DNA of 64,000 nucleotides from Anomaloglossus baeobatrachus (lineage: Eukaryota; Chordata; Amphibia; Anura; Aromobatidae), in assembly GCF_048569485.1 (NCBI RefSeq), contig NC_134357.1, forward strand, positions 332,620,742 to 332,684,741, written 5' to 3'. Below are positions 1 through 11,800 of the stretch, piece after piece. The notes beneath the pieces are model-generated. The model worked only from the letters and a program-made list of their open reading frames with translations. It did no database searches and was not told where the DNA came from. A program made the translations under genes and the position numbers. Each line of letters starts with the position of its first letter. The first letter of the stretch is position 1.

Positions 1-2545
1 TATTAATGTCAAACATCATGGACCACTTCTTGTAGTAATGTGCCCCATCCTTGTTCCCTTCTAGTAATGTGCCAATCCTGGTTCATTGCATGTAGTAATG
101 TGCCCCATCCTGGTCCCCTTCTTGAAGTAATATTCCCTATCATGGTCCTCATCTTGTAGTAATGCACCATTCTGATCCCCTTCTTGTAGTAATGTGCCCG
201 TTCTTGTCCTCATCTTGTAGTAATATCCTTCATCCTGGTGATCATCTTGTAGTAATGCCCATTCCCGGTCCACTTGAAGTAATGTGCCCTCCCTGGTCTC
301 CTTCTTGTAATAATACCCCATCCTTGTCCACATCTTGTAGTAATGTGCCCATCCTGGTCCTCATCTTGTAGTAAAGGTCCCCATCCTGCACCTCATCTTG
401 TAGTAATGCCCCATCTTTGTCAACTTCTTGTTGTAATGTACCCCAGCCTGGTTATCATCTTGTAGTAATGCCCAATCCCAGCCCCCTTGAAGTAATGTGC
501 CCATCCTGATCCTCATCTTGAAATAATGTTCCCATCCTGATCCCCTTCTTGTAGTAATATGCCCCATCCTGGTCCTCATCTTGCAGTAAAGGTCCCCATC
601 CTGCTCCTCAACTTGTAATAATGCCCCATTCTGGTCCCCATCTTGTTGTACTGTTCCCATCCTGGTCCTCATCATGTAGTAATGCATCCTCCTTGTACCC
701 TTCTTGTAGTAATGTGCCCCATCCTGGTCATCATTTTGTTGTAATGCCCAACCTTGGTCCCCTTAAAGTAATGTGCCCATACTGGTTCTCATCTTGTAGT
801 AATGCCCCATCCTGATCCTCGCCTAGCAGTAATGCCCCATCCTAGTTATTATCTTGTAGTAATGTGTCCATCTTTGTCCCCTTCTTGTAGTAATGCCCCA
901 TCCTGGTCCTCGCCTAGCAGTAATGCCCCATCCTAGTTATTATCTTGTAGTAATGTGTCCATCCCTGTCCCATTCTTGTAGTAATGTGCCCATCCTGTTC
1001 TTCATCTTGTAGTAATACCCCATCCTGGTCCTCATCTTGTAGTAATGCCCCATGCTGGTCCTCATGTTGAAGTAATGTCCTATCCTGGTCTTTATCTTGT
1101 AGAAATGTGCCCATCCTGGTCCCCTTCTTGTAATAATACCCTATCCTGGTCCTCCTCTTGTAGTAATGCCCCATCCAAGTCCTCATCTTGTAGTAATGTG
1201 CCCATCCTGGTCCTCATCTTGTAGTAAAGGTCCCCATCCTGCACCTCATCTTGTAGTAATGCCCCATCTTTGTCAACTTCTTGTTGTAATGTACCCCAGC
1301 CTGGTTATCATCTTGTAGTAATGCCCAATCCCAGCCCCCTTGAAGTAATGTGCCCATCCTGATCCTCATCTTGAAATAATGTTCCCATCCTGATCCCCTT
1401 CTTGTAGTAATGTGCCCCATCCTGGTCCTCATCTTGCAGTAAAGGTCCCCATCCTGCTCCTCAACTTGTAATAATGCCCCATTCTGGTCCCCATCTTGTT
1501 GTACTGTTCCCATCCTGGTCCTCATCATGAAGTAATGCATCCTCCTTGTACCCTTCTTGTAGTAATGTGCCCCATCCTGGTCATCATTTTGTTGTAATGC
1601 CCAACCTTGGTCCCCTTAAAGTAATGTGCCCATACTGGTTCTCATCTTGTAGTAATGCCCCATCCTGATCCTCGCCTAGCAGTAATGCCCCATCCTAGTT
1701 ATTATCTTGTAGTAATGTGTCCATCTTTGTCCCCTTCTTGTAGTAATGCCCCATCCTGGTCCTCGCCTAGCAGTAATGCCCCATCCTAGTTATTATCTTG
1801 TAGTAATGTGTCCATCCCTGTCCCATTCTTGTAGTAATGTGCCCATCCTGTTCTTCATCTTGTAGTAATACCCCATCCTGGTCCTCATCTTGTAGTAATG
1901 CCCCATGCTGGTCCTCATGTTGAAGTAATATCCTATCCTGGTCTTTATCTTGTAGAAATGTGCCCATCCTGGTCCCCTTCTTGTAATAATACCCTATCCT
2001 GGTCCTCCTCTTGTAGTAATGCCCCATCCAAGTCCTCATCTTGTAGTAATGTGCCCATCCTTGTCCCCTTCTTGTAGTAATGCCCCATCCTAGTCCCCTT
2101 TTTGTAGTAATGCCCCATCCAAGTCCTCATCTTGTAGTAATGTGCCCATCCTTGTCCCCTTCTTGTAGTAATGCCCCATCCTAGTCCCCTTTTTGTAGTA
2201 ATGCCCCATCCAAGTCCTCATCTTGTAGTAATGTGCCCATCCTTGTCCCCTTCTTGTAGTAATGCCCCATCCTAGTCCCCTTTTTGTAGTAATGCCCCAT
2301 CCTGGTCCTCATCTTATTGTAATGTCCCCATCCTGGTACCCTTCTTGTAGTAATGCCCCATTCTAGTTCTTATCTTGTAGTAATGCCCCATCCTGGTTCT
2401 TATCTTGTAGTTATGTGCCCATCTTTGTCCCCTTCTTGTAATAATGTCCCATCCTGGTCCCCTTCTTGTAGTAATGCCCTATCTTGTTCCTCATCTTGTT
2501 GTAATCTCCTCATCCTGGTCTCCTAATTGTCCCATCCTGTAGTAG
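1..2545. repeat. Minisatellite, ~30-33 bp degenerate unit
   Basis: The whole stretch is built from variants of a unit containing TTGTAGTAATGCCCCATCC followed by TGGTCC and CTCATC or CCCTTC. Units vary from about 27 to 35 bp. Open reading frames on both strands here are by-products of the periodicity and code for nothing recognisable. The array runs off the left edge, so its full length is unknown. Confidence 0.95.
335..2040. repeat. 853-bp higher-order tandem duplication inside the minisatellite
   Basis: About 335-1187 reappears at about 1188-2040 with only a handful of differences, far fewer than separate neighbouring units. This shows a recent large unequal exchange or replication slip inside the array. 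Immediately after it, a 91-bp block is repeated three times, starting near 2040, 2131 and 2222. Confidence 0.9.
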
Positions 2546-2811
2546 TATCCCCTATTGTGCCATTCTTCGCAAACTCATAATAAAAAAGATTTGTCTCACC
2601 TGTCCCCCGTCCCCTGTGCATCCTCTTTTCTGCACATGTGGCCCTCAAGCACAATAAACCCCTTTAAGATCATGGCCTGGTCCAGGGGGGCGCCAACATC
2701 ACCTGCTGGCCTCTGCTTGGCCAGTTGCTGGCATTGGTATAGCTGTGCAAAGAACTTGTCCCTATGCAGCATTGGCATTACATTTTAATTTAATGTGGGT
2801 CAATTTTATTT
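2546..2811. other. No recognisable feature
   Basis: Non-repetitive sequence between the minisatellite and a SINE. Short open frames on both strands show no known domain. Confidence 0.6.
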
Positions 2812-3060
2812 GACTTACTTATATAGCGCTATTAATTCCACAGCGCTTTACAGATGTGATCATCTCTGTCCCCACTGGGGCTCACAATCTAAATTCACAA
2901 TCAGTATGTCTTTGGGGTATGGGAGTAAACCGGAGAACTTGGAGGAAACCCACGCAAACAGGGGGAGAACATACAAACTCTGTGCATATGTTGTCCGTGG
3001 TGGGATTTCAACCCAGGACTCCATCACTACAAGACTAAAGTGCTAACCACTGAATTCTAA
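2812..3060 (-). repeat. V-SINE-like tRNA-derived SINE
   Basis: Read on the minus strand it starts with a tRNA-like head: box A-like AGTGGTTAGCAC and box B-like GGGTTGAAATCCC. The conserved V-SINE core follows, with TTTGTATGTTCTCCC, GTGGGTTTCCTCC and CCAAAGACAT. It ends with a tail containing TTGTGAGCCCCA and GTAAAGCGCTGTGG. The core matches the DANA/Mermaid class known from fish and amphibians. The first few bases of the head appear to be missing. Confidence 0.8.
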
Positions 3061-3578
3061 AGTACCATTTTGCTGTTCTTCTGTACTAATATCTGTTTGT
3101 TCCTCAGTTACAGGAACAGGACTGTGACTCCATCACAAACATACTGAATCTGAAGTTTTTCATGTGCTGGTCACCTTCATTATTCCCATTCATCAGTTTA
3201 ATTCTACTTATCATGTTTGAAGCATTGTCAGTTACAATAACAAGAACCTGTTATGTTATAGCATTTCTATGATGAGTGCAGACGTTCCTTCCTTCCCAGT
3301 GTGTTTTTACCCTTATCTGTAGAGGAGGAGCTTCACTATGTATCATGTACATAAATTGCAGCACAGACTCATCTCAACTAAAAGCCTACATTCCTTGACC
3401 AGGAATAGAACCGACATTTATAGGACATTTCATAACTTTCCCAATTTCTTATGAAAAAAAATCAGCACATACTGCATGTACCCAATTTATGATATATTTT
3501 AGGATTGGGAGTTGGTCCATTTTATACCGACTTCACCAAAATGGATAGTGACTATATGACTCTGACTCCACAGCCCTG
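3061..3578 (-). mobile_element. hAT transposon relic with transposase fragment
   Basis: On the minus strand near 3258-3188 the sequence reads VLVIVTDNASNMISRIKLMN, matching the catalytic-core block (VTDNASNM) of hAT transposases. The right edge at 3571-3578 is CAGCCCTG, preceded by CTCTGACTCCA. This is the mirror image of the CAGGGCTGTGGAGTC ends common in vertebrate hAT elements. Only scraps of the transposase survive; no long frame remains. Confidence 0.65.
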
Positions 3579-3656
3579 GTTGTTAGTCCGTAAGAACTAT
3601 GAGGGTAGACACCAGCCTTCACTATAGCACTTTACAGTAGCTAAAGTTGAGAGTTA

Positions 3657-4055
3657 GGGGTACTTTGCACGTTGTCGCATCGCTACTGCGATCTCATCGG
3701 GGTCAAATCGAAAGTTACGCACATCCGGTGCCGGTAGCGACGTTGCAACATGTAAAGCCTAGAAGCACCGATAAACTATCGCAAAAGCGTCGAAAATCTG
3801 TGATCTGTGTAGTGTTGGTCATTTCCATAATTTAGCTGCAGCGACAAGTACGATGTTGTTCCTCGTTCCTACGGCAGCACACATCGCTGTGTATGAAGCC
3901 ACAGGAGCGAGGAACATCTCCTTACCTGCGTCCCGCCTGCAATGAGGAAGGAAGGAGGTGGGCGGGATGTTTACGTCCCGCTCATCTCCGCCCCTTCGCT
4001 TCTATTGGCTGCCTGCAGTGTGATGTCGCTGTGACGCTGCACGACCCGCCCCCTT
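3657..4055. mobile_element. Half of a MITE with GGGGTACTTTGCAC end, joined to a Tc1 relic
   Basis: It begins GGGGTACTTTGCACGTTG, preceded by TTA, and continues through GC-rich sequence typical of a dispersed frog MITE. I recall the family as ending in the inverted form of this tip, but no such end is present here. The element stops abruptly at 4055, where Tc1 sequence begins. A deletion probably removed the right half of the MITE together with the left end of the Tc1. Confidence 0.6.
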
Positions 4056-4893
4056 GATCTGGTGATTGACTTGGCCATTGCAGAATGTTCCACTTTTTTG
4101 CACTCATGAACTCCTGGGTAGCTTTGGCTGTATGCTTGGGGTCATTGTCCATCTGTACTATGAAGCGCCGTCCGATCAACTTTGCAGCATTTGGCTGAAT
4201 CTGGGCTGAAAGTATATCCTGGTACACTTCAGAATTCATCCGGCTACTCTTGTCTGCTGTTATGTCATCAATAAACACAAGTGACCCAGTGCCATTGAAA
4301 GCCATGCATGCCCATGCCATCACGTTGCCTCCACCATGTTTTACAGAGGATGTGGTGTGCCTTGGATCATGTGCCGTTCCCTTTCTTCTCCAAACTTTTT
4401 TCTTCCCATCATTCTGGTACAGGTTGATCTTTGTCTCATCTGTCCATAGAATACTTTTCCAGAACTGAGCTGGCTTCATGAGGTGTTTTTCAGCAAATTT
4501 AACTCTGGCCTGTCTATTTTTGGAATTGATGAATGGTTTGCATCTAGATGTGAACCCTTTGTATTTACTTTCATGGAGTCTTCTCTTTACTGTTGACTTA
4601 GAGACAGATACACCTACTTCACTGAGAGTGTTCTGGACTTCAGTTGATGTTGTGAACGGGTTCTTCTTCACCAAAGAAAGTATGCGGCGATCATCCACCA
4701 CTGTTGTCATCCGTGGACGCCCAGGCCTTTTTGAGTTCCCAAGCTCACCAGTCAATTCCTTTTTTCTCAGAATGTACCCGACTGTTGATTTTGCTACTCC
4801 AAGCATGTCTGCTATCTCTCTGATGGATTTTTTCTTTTTTTTCAGCCTCAGGATGTTCTGCTTCACCTCAATTGAGAGTTCCTTAGACCGCAT
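4056..4893 (-). pseudogene. Tc1 transposase, truncated
   Basis: The frame opens at 4893 with MRSKELSIEVKQ and stays open for about 279 codons. It holds an N-terminal paired-type helix-turn-helix (IREIADMLGVAKSTVGYIL, residues ~23-41), a GRPR hinge (KRPGRPR) and a second DNA-binding helix (SKSTVKRRL). Two of the three DDE residues are visible, in LWTDETKINLY and VQMDNDPKHTA. The element is cut just after QWPSQSPD, before the DLNPIE motif that carries the third acidic residue, so it cannot be an active enzyme. The remaining open frame suggests fairly recent inactivation. The frame beyond 4056 runs into MITE sequence and is meaningless. Confidence 0.9.
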
Positions 4894-5252
4894 GTTGTCT
4901 GGTCACAGCAACAACTTCCAAATGCAAAACCACACACCTGTAATCAACCCCAGACCTTTTAACTACTTCATTGATTACAGGTTAACGAGGGAGACGCCTT
5001 CAGAGTTAATTGCAGCCCTTAGAGTCCCTTGTCCAATTACTTTTGGTCCCTTGAAAAAGAGGAGGCTATGCATTACAGAGCTATGATTCCTAAACCCTTT
5101 CTCCGATTTGGATGTGAAAACTCTCATATTGCAGCTGGGAGTGTGCACTTTCAGCCCATATTATATATATAATTGTATTTCTGAACATGTTTTTGTAAAC
5201 AGCTAAAATAACAAAACTTGTGTCACTGTCCAAATATTTCTGGACCTAACTG
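4056..5252 (-). mobile_element. Tc1-like transposon, truncated at its 3' end
   Basis: The right end is intact: the minus strand starts CAGTTAGGTCCAGAAATATT, flanked by TA at 5253-5254, as expected for Tc1/mariner. The 3' end of the element, including the last part of the transposase and the other terminal repeat, is lost at 4055/4056. Confidence 0.85.
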
Positions 5253-5254
5253 TA

Positions 5255-5600
5255 AGTAAATAGTAATAGTACATATAAATAACATAGGGTGCTTGATTAA
5301 AAAAAAAAAAGTAAAAGCTAAGCACGACAAGGTGTACCTAATCAGGATGCCCCTAACTCTTGCAGTTCATTTAATGAATGCATTGCATCTCTCCATATCA
5401 CTGCTGTGGATAAATGTAAATGCTCAGACCCTACGCGTATTGTACTGAGAGCTTTTACATTGACAAAGCTATACTTACTTAATGCTATTGTGTAAAGTAA
5501 AGGGAAAAATATTTTTAGCTTGTTTGTGAATGTAGCATATGATATAATGAGGATGAGACTCTGGGTATTGATCACCATAATCTGTATCATCACCTTTCAC
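5255..5600. other. Unique sequence upstream of ghrh
   Basis: Between the Tc1 end and the ghrh promoter I see no transposon or coding signal. A poly-A run lies near 5300. Confidence 0.6.
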
Positions 5601-5607
5601 AGTAACG

Positions 5608-5727
5608 TCTCACGTGACCGAGGTTTGTGCAAGTGGATAATAACCCTATAGACGTCACCCCCCTCTGTTTGATCTCCCTCTTCTGAGCACCCCATTCTCC
5701 TCCTACCGGGGGACTCTGGGTATATAA
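5608..5727 (+). promoter_or_regulatory. ghrh: ghrh core promoter with E-box, CRE-like site and TATA box
   Basis: A TATA box (TATATAA) lies at 5721-5727, placing the start of transcription near 5750. Upstream are an E-box CACGTG at 5611-5616 and a near-CRE GACGTCAC at 5651-5658, one base from the palindromic TGACGTCA. cAMP responsiveness is plausible for a neuroendocrine gene but is inferred here. The first splice donor follows about 130 bp after the TATA box. Confidence 0.75.
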
Positions 5728-5749
5728 GAATGTGGTCTTAACTTACAGT

Positions 5750-5859
5750 AGATATAGTCAAGCACATCAGCTGCCACATATTTCTGGTGCTGTGAATAAC
5801 TAAGCAGCCTAAGTACCCAGAGAATAAGAAGAAGAGAGGAAATCACCGCTGCTGAGAAT
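5750..5859 (+). other. ghrh: ghrh exon 1 (5' UTR, start approximate)
   Basis: The start is inferred from the TATA box. The exon ends at a strong donor, AAT|GTAAGTAA. It contains no coding sequence that joins the next exon in frame. Confidence 0.7.
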
Positions 5860-8800
5860 GTAAGTAACTACAACACTTCAGATGTATCTGACACTTACTA
5901 TAGCATTATTTGGAGCTATGTCCTTACGGTACATGGCATACTACACTTATCTGCTCTCTGATAATCTAGATTATATTTAAAAACTAAATTAGGACTCCAG
6001 AATCCTTATCAGATATGGGAGGAACGGGGAATATCTGTATGTAGAGCTTTTAGTTCAAATGTGAATTGCCGGATTTTAGTGGAATACGATGAAGAAAATG
6101 AAACATGTAATTTCCCATCTGTACCTGTTACTAATTTGGGATAACTACTATAAGTGCATTTACTTTTAGATCCAATGAAGCTTTACCTGTATCTCCTTTG
6201 TCATATATTAAATCCCCGATCTTCTGACATCGGATATTCCTGATGAGATACACTTCAAGGAGCATTAAATCGATTTTCCACCGTATCTCTCTATTCTACA
6301 GTAGTGTAAAGCAATTGTCTCCCAATTGTCTTACACATATTTATATGCTGTTTTTTTTTTGTTGGTTTACTGTATACTACTTTATTTCACATATCTCCAG
6401 CACCGAGATCCCAAGATACTATTAACAGTTATTTGTCTGATTGCTGACAGTTTCAGATTTCATATAAATTTACCGTGCCTATGCCATGTGTAATCGTCCA
6501 GGAATGAGTGCATAGGTTATTAAATGAAGGTTTCAGTGTAGAGCTCACATTTATGATTATAGATAAGATCCGGTGTGTACGGGTATGAATAGTAGCAAGA
6601 TAAGGGTTAACAACAGTGGTATTTTTGAGACCATTTCTCCATCAAGTTCTGTTGGCTATAGCATTTCATTTTAGCGTTCGGATTCCACAAACACACAGCT
6701 TGTTGATATCGCTCACAAAATATTAGTCACTAGAAATCGGAGCGTTTGCAATTATTTGTTAACTATTCCAACAATCTCTTTGAGTCTCCCACTCATCTGC
6801 TTTTGTTTCTCAGGGTGATGCACAGATTCCTGTATCTTGTATTGCTGCAATTTGGGTTTTACGTTCACTGCTATTTGATGCATCCAAACTACAGGTAGGT
6901 AATTACCAGTCATTGGGTACCGATATCACCACCGTGACTTTGTCTAAGTAGATATTTCTTCTTCTCAATCTTGTGTCTGAGATCGTGAAATGTTTAGGCT
7001 AGATCAGATGTTGCACTGCCCATGGTAGAACCAAACCATATTCACTTCTGACCGATAGGGCATATAATGGATATTTACATAGTGTATTTAGCACTGGTGG
7101 ACACAGACAGAAAAGGGTCCCTGTGCACCAGCCCAAGAGCTCATCAAAATGAAAAATTGCACATAATTTGGAGCTAGAAATGGACCCCTCAACCTCTTGG
7201 GCTCCTGTGCTGCTGCACAGATTGCACCAATAGTATGTCTGGCCCCGATGTGTGGTCAAGGTACTTTTTCCCACGCCTTTACCTGGGATAAAAGTCCAGT
7301 CAATGCCCTACCCCCTGATCCTCATGACTGATGCAAAGACGTTTGCACCCCTGCAGAATTGGCAATTCACTTCATAGTACATTAAGGACATTTAAAGGGA
7401 ACCTGTCAGCAGAAATTTCGCCCAAAACCTAAAAGATTCCCCCTCTGCAGCTCCTGGGCTGCATTCTAGAAAGGTCCCTGTTATTATTGTGCCCCATGTG
7501 AGACCAAAATCAAGACTTTATAAAGTGGTACCTTTTTGTATTCAGATACTGTAAATGTGACACGGGGGCGGGCTTTCTGGCGTCCGTTATTCTGCCTCCT
7601 GGTCCTGTATGCCGCCCCCCATCGCTCCTTTCCATAGCTGATGCAAGTACCCGCCCATAATCTCATGAGCGCGCAAACCTCACCAGCGGTCACACTGTAC
7701 TCAGGGTACATGCTAGACTGTATGGGCTGCTTCCAGGGATGACGTCCCTTTTGTCACGTGATAGGGGCGTGTTCAAAATACTATCACGTGACAAAAGGGA
7801 CGTCATCCCTGGAAGCAGCCCATACAGTCTAGCATGTACCCTGAGCACAGTGTGACCGCTGGTGAGGTTTGCGCGCTCACGAGATTATGGGCGGGTACTT
7901 GCTGATAACAATCACAGCCCCGCCCATAATCACTTGCCTGCGCACACGTCACCAGCGGTCACACTGCTCAGTCCCGTGAGACTGGCACTGGGCATGCGCG
8001 GGGATGGCTGGAGCAGTGGGCGGTGCATCAGCTATGGAAAGGAGCGATGGGGGGCGGCATACAGGACCAGGAGGCAGAATAACGGACGCCAGAGAGCCCG
8101 CCCCCGTGTCACATTTACAGTATCTGAATACAAAAAGGTACCACTTTATAAAGTCTTTATTTTGGTCTCACAGGGGGCACAATAATAACAGGGACCTTTC
8201 TAGAATGCAGCACAGGAGCTGCAGAGGGGGAATCTTTTAGGTTTTGGGCGAAATTTCTGCTGACAGGTTCCTTTTAATTCTAAACATAAAAAACACCCGT
8301 AGAACAATTCTGCTAAATGAAACCTGACAGCAGATACATGCTGCCTTACCGATTGGGACAATAAAGGTTAAATGTTCCCAAATTATAATGTTAAACTTGG
8401 CTGCTTAAACACTGGAAGATGTAAGTCTGCTTCTCTATTGTAGTCAAGGGAAGTTGCAAACATAATTGAGAACTCTCACTTAAAGGGAACCTGACAGCCA
8501 ATACATGCAGCCCGATCCACGAGAAAAACAAGGTTTAATAACCACCCACACCTATGTGTGCTTGTAGGGACAGACCTGATAATTAGTGACAGCGGGTGGG
8601 GAGGGGCCGCTGGGGACCCACCTATCTGACTAGTCTCTACTGTGGCTAGTGTGTCCCGTGCAGCTATTAATCTATGCTTTTCTCTGAAACACCACAGTGT
8701 TTCAAATATAAACCATATATGGCTAAAGTCATAAAGCCAGTATCTGATACATGCTGCCCGTGGATCGGGCAGCAAGTATCATGTATCAGGTTCCCTTTAA

Positions 8801-11800
8801 TGTAGAAATTCTTCAATTTTTTTGTAACTACGCTTGACTACAATAGAGAATCACACTTTCATCTTGTAATGTCTATGCAGCCAAATTTAACATTACAATG
8901 GAGAACATGGGACCTTTATTTTCATGATACGTAAGACCCCACCTTTGTGGCCTTTATAAGATCACCTATGCATTGTCATAAATGTAATTTTTGAAATATC
9001 CATTAAACTGTTTAACTATTCTAAACCATCAGACAGAGGTGTAGCTGGTGTTTCAGCAAAGGGCAACACACACCTGAGTGGGTCATCAGCTCAGGTAACA
9101 CATGTTTACAACCACAGAGGTGCCCTCTAATTAAAGTGGGAATAGTGGACACCTCAATGGAGGATAATGCTGTTATTGAATAAAAAACACTATAGAAGAA
9201 CAAGCATGAATATTCCAGGTATATACAGTGGGTAAGGAAAGTATTCAGACCCCTTTAAATTTTCACTCTCATTGCAGCCATTTGGTAAATTCAAAAAAAG
9301 TTCATCTTTTTCTCATTAATGTACACTCTGCACCCCATCTTGTCAGAAAAACCAGAAATGTAGAAATGTTTGCATATTTATTACACAAGAAAAACTGAAA
9401 TATCACATAGTATTCATAAGTATTCAGACCCCTTGCTCCATATTGAGTAGAAGCACCCTTTTGAGCTAGTATAGCCATGAGTCTTCTTGGTAATGATGTA
9501 ACAAGTTTTCGCACCTGGATTTGGGGATCCTCTGCCATTCTTCCATGCAGATCCTCTCCAGTTCCGTCAGGTTGGATGGTGAACGTTGGTGGACAGCCAT
9601 TTTCAGGTCTCTCCAGAGATGCTCTATTGGGTTTAGGTCAGGGCTGTGACTGGGCCAGTCAAGAATTACTTTTTTTTTTCTGTCAAGATGTGGTGCAGGG
9701 TGTACATTAAAAAAATATATATTTTTTCTTATTAATTTATCAAATGGCTGCAATGAAACAAAGAGTGAAACATTTGAAGGGGTCTGAATACTTTCTATAC
9801 CCACTGTATTATTACTGTACAGTCAAATCCACAGACTCACAGGTGACTTCATTTCACATTTTCCATCATTTTCATCTGGCCAAGACCACCATGGCAACTT
9901 CTTCCAGCTACAACTTGTCTGTACAGTTTGCAACACATAGACATTACATCTCTCAAATTCTTAGCACTCTCCCCACTTATTCCCAACCTACACAAACTTG
10001 CTATTACCACTCCAATATTGTGCCTACTGCTGCCCCATTTTTTTTTACAATTACTACTCCTGCTGTCTTGTGTTGTACACTAAATACCACACTTCAAAAA
10101 TATTGGTGTCATTAATATACCTAACCTCGAAACAAAAATGTCACACAGACAGCACCCCAGCTCAATAATGCCAGAGATGGTGCCAGATAGGGGCACTTAT
10201 ATTGTGCCCAAAACAGAAAAAATGTGAAAGTTCTTAAAAAAAGTAGAGATTTTCTTAGTGCCCTTAAACTGTATTAGTGCCCACATAGTAATAATAATTA
10301 CCATTGGCCTCTTATAAAGTAAAAATGATACCTTTTGTGCTTGCTAGAAAGCAATAGTTTGCCCATTTTTATCACCTGAGAAACTAATAGTGCGCCTTTT
10401 TGTGACCATTCCGTGAGTGACCCCTATAAAGAAATAGTGCTGCAAGTGCCTCTTTTTCATTAATAATTCCGAAATTTACCTTTTTATAAAGAAAAAAAAT
10501 CCCAAGTTCTCCTTATGAAATAGTAATGCCTTCTGCCACTTAAGCTTCCCTTAACAAGTAATTGTCCCCTCAATGCCCGCCATAAATATTAATACTCTAA
10601 GTACCACCTTAACATATAATAATGATTTCTGGTGTTCTTCCCTGAGTGCCCCTTCCATAAAAATGGAATAATGCCATGAAAGGCTATTTTAAAAGCATTA
10701 TTGCCCCAAGGGAAAAAGAAAATGCCCACGTGCCAAGTGCTCTCCTACACAGCTATTACCTAAGCGCACATTGAGAATGGAAGTGATATCATCACGCCAC
10801 CTGTGCCGGGAGGCTGAAGCCAATGTGTGTCTCCATCATTCTGTACCTCATAAGTCACTTCAGGCCCGCAATCTACAGAATGGCGGAAGATAGGAGACAG
10901 AGTGATAGGGCAGCTCGTACCACTGCTTGGTGCCACTACTCATAGTACCCTCTCCCCTTTAAACTCCATAGACCACCAGGAAGGCAATAATTTATCTTGT
11001 CAGGGGGATGAGAAATTCTTTAAGCTGCCATGATTGATCTGGATGTGGGCTGGACTATTTATACTTTTGTGCACTCTATTTTTTCTGGCTCTTGGGTGTT
11101 ATATAGCAATAGTTATCTGTTGATGTTTTAGATTGTCTAGTTAGGCTGCTTTCACACATCCGGCTTTTGCAATGCGGCACAATCCGGCACTTTGCAGGAA
11201 AACCGCAACCATTTTTTTTGCTGCCGGTTGCGTTTTTCCTGCATAGACTTTAATGAGTGCCGCATTGTGCCGCATGGGCTTGCGTTCGGTCCGGTTTTTG
11301 CCGCATGGGGCAGATTTAGCCGATGCGGCGGCCGGATGGAACGTTCCCTGGCACGTTTTTTGCTCCGGCAAAAAAAAACGCATCACGCCGCATCCGTCCG
11401 ATGCGGCGCTTTTCCCAATGCATCCCTATGGATGCCGGATGCGGCGCGATGCGGCAAAAACCGCATCCGGCCGCCGCATGCGGTTTTTGCCACTGTGCAT
11501 GCTCAGTAGCATGCCGCAAGCGGCAAAAACCGGACCGGCCGCATGTAAAAAACTTATGCAAAGGATGCGGTGTTTTCACCGCATCCGTTGCATAGGCTTC
11601 ACAGCCGGATTGAGCCGCAGAGCTCAAGCCGGATGTGTGAAAGCAGCCTTATAGTTCCCTGGTACTTAACTGACCCACTCGCTAAGTAGAGAGACATAAA
11701 GTTACATCAACTACTATGGGTTCTCTAATGTCTGCTGGAGGTTGCCATATTTCACATTTTTCCCAGTATAAGAAGCTTAGGTTTCTATATATCTTAATAA

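Noticed and set aside
1-2130. Several 60-110 codon frames with GTLLQ-type repeats
   Set aside because: They arise from the minisatellite; no gene signals, and frames shift between units.
2990-3060. A tRNA gene suggested by box A- and box B-like words
   Set aside because: It is followed by the V-SINE core and tail, and no full cloverleaf can be drawn, so it is a SINE head.
11141-11654. Overlapping 80-130 codon frames on both strands
   Set aside because: They fall in the GC-rich palindromic Harbinger-like MITE and have low-complexity content.
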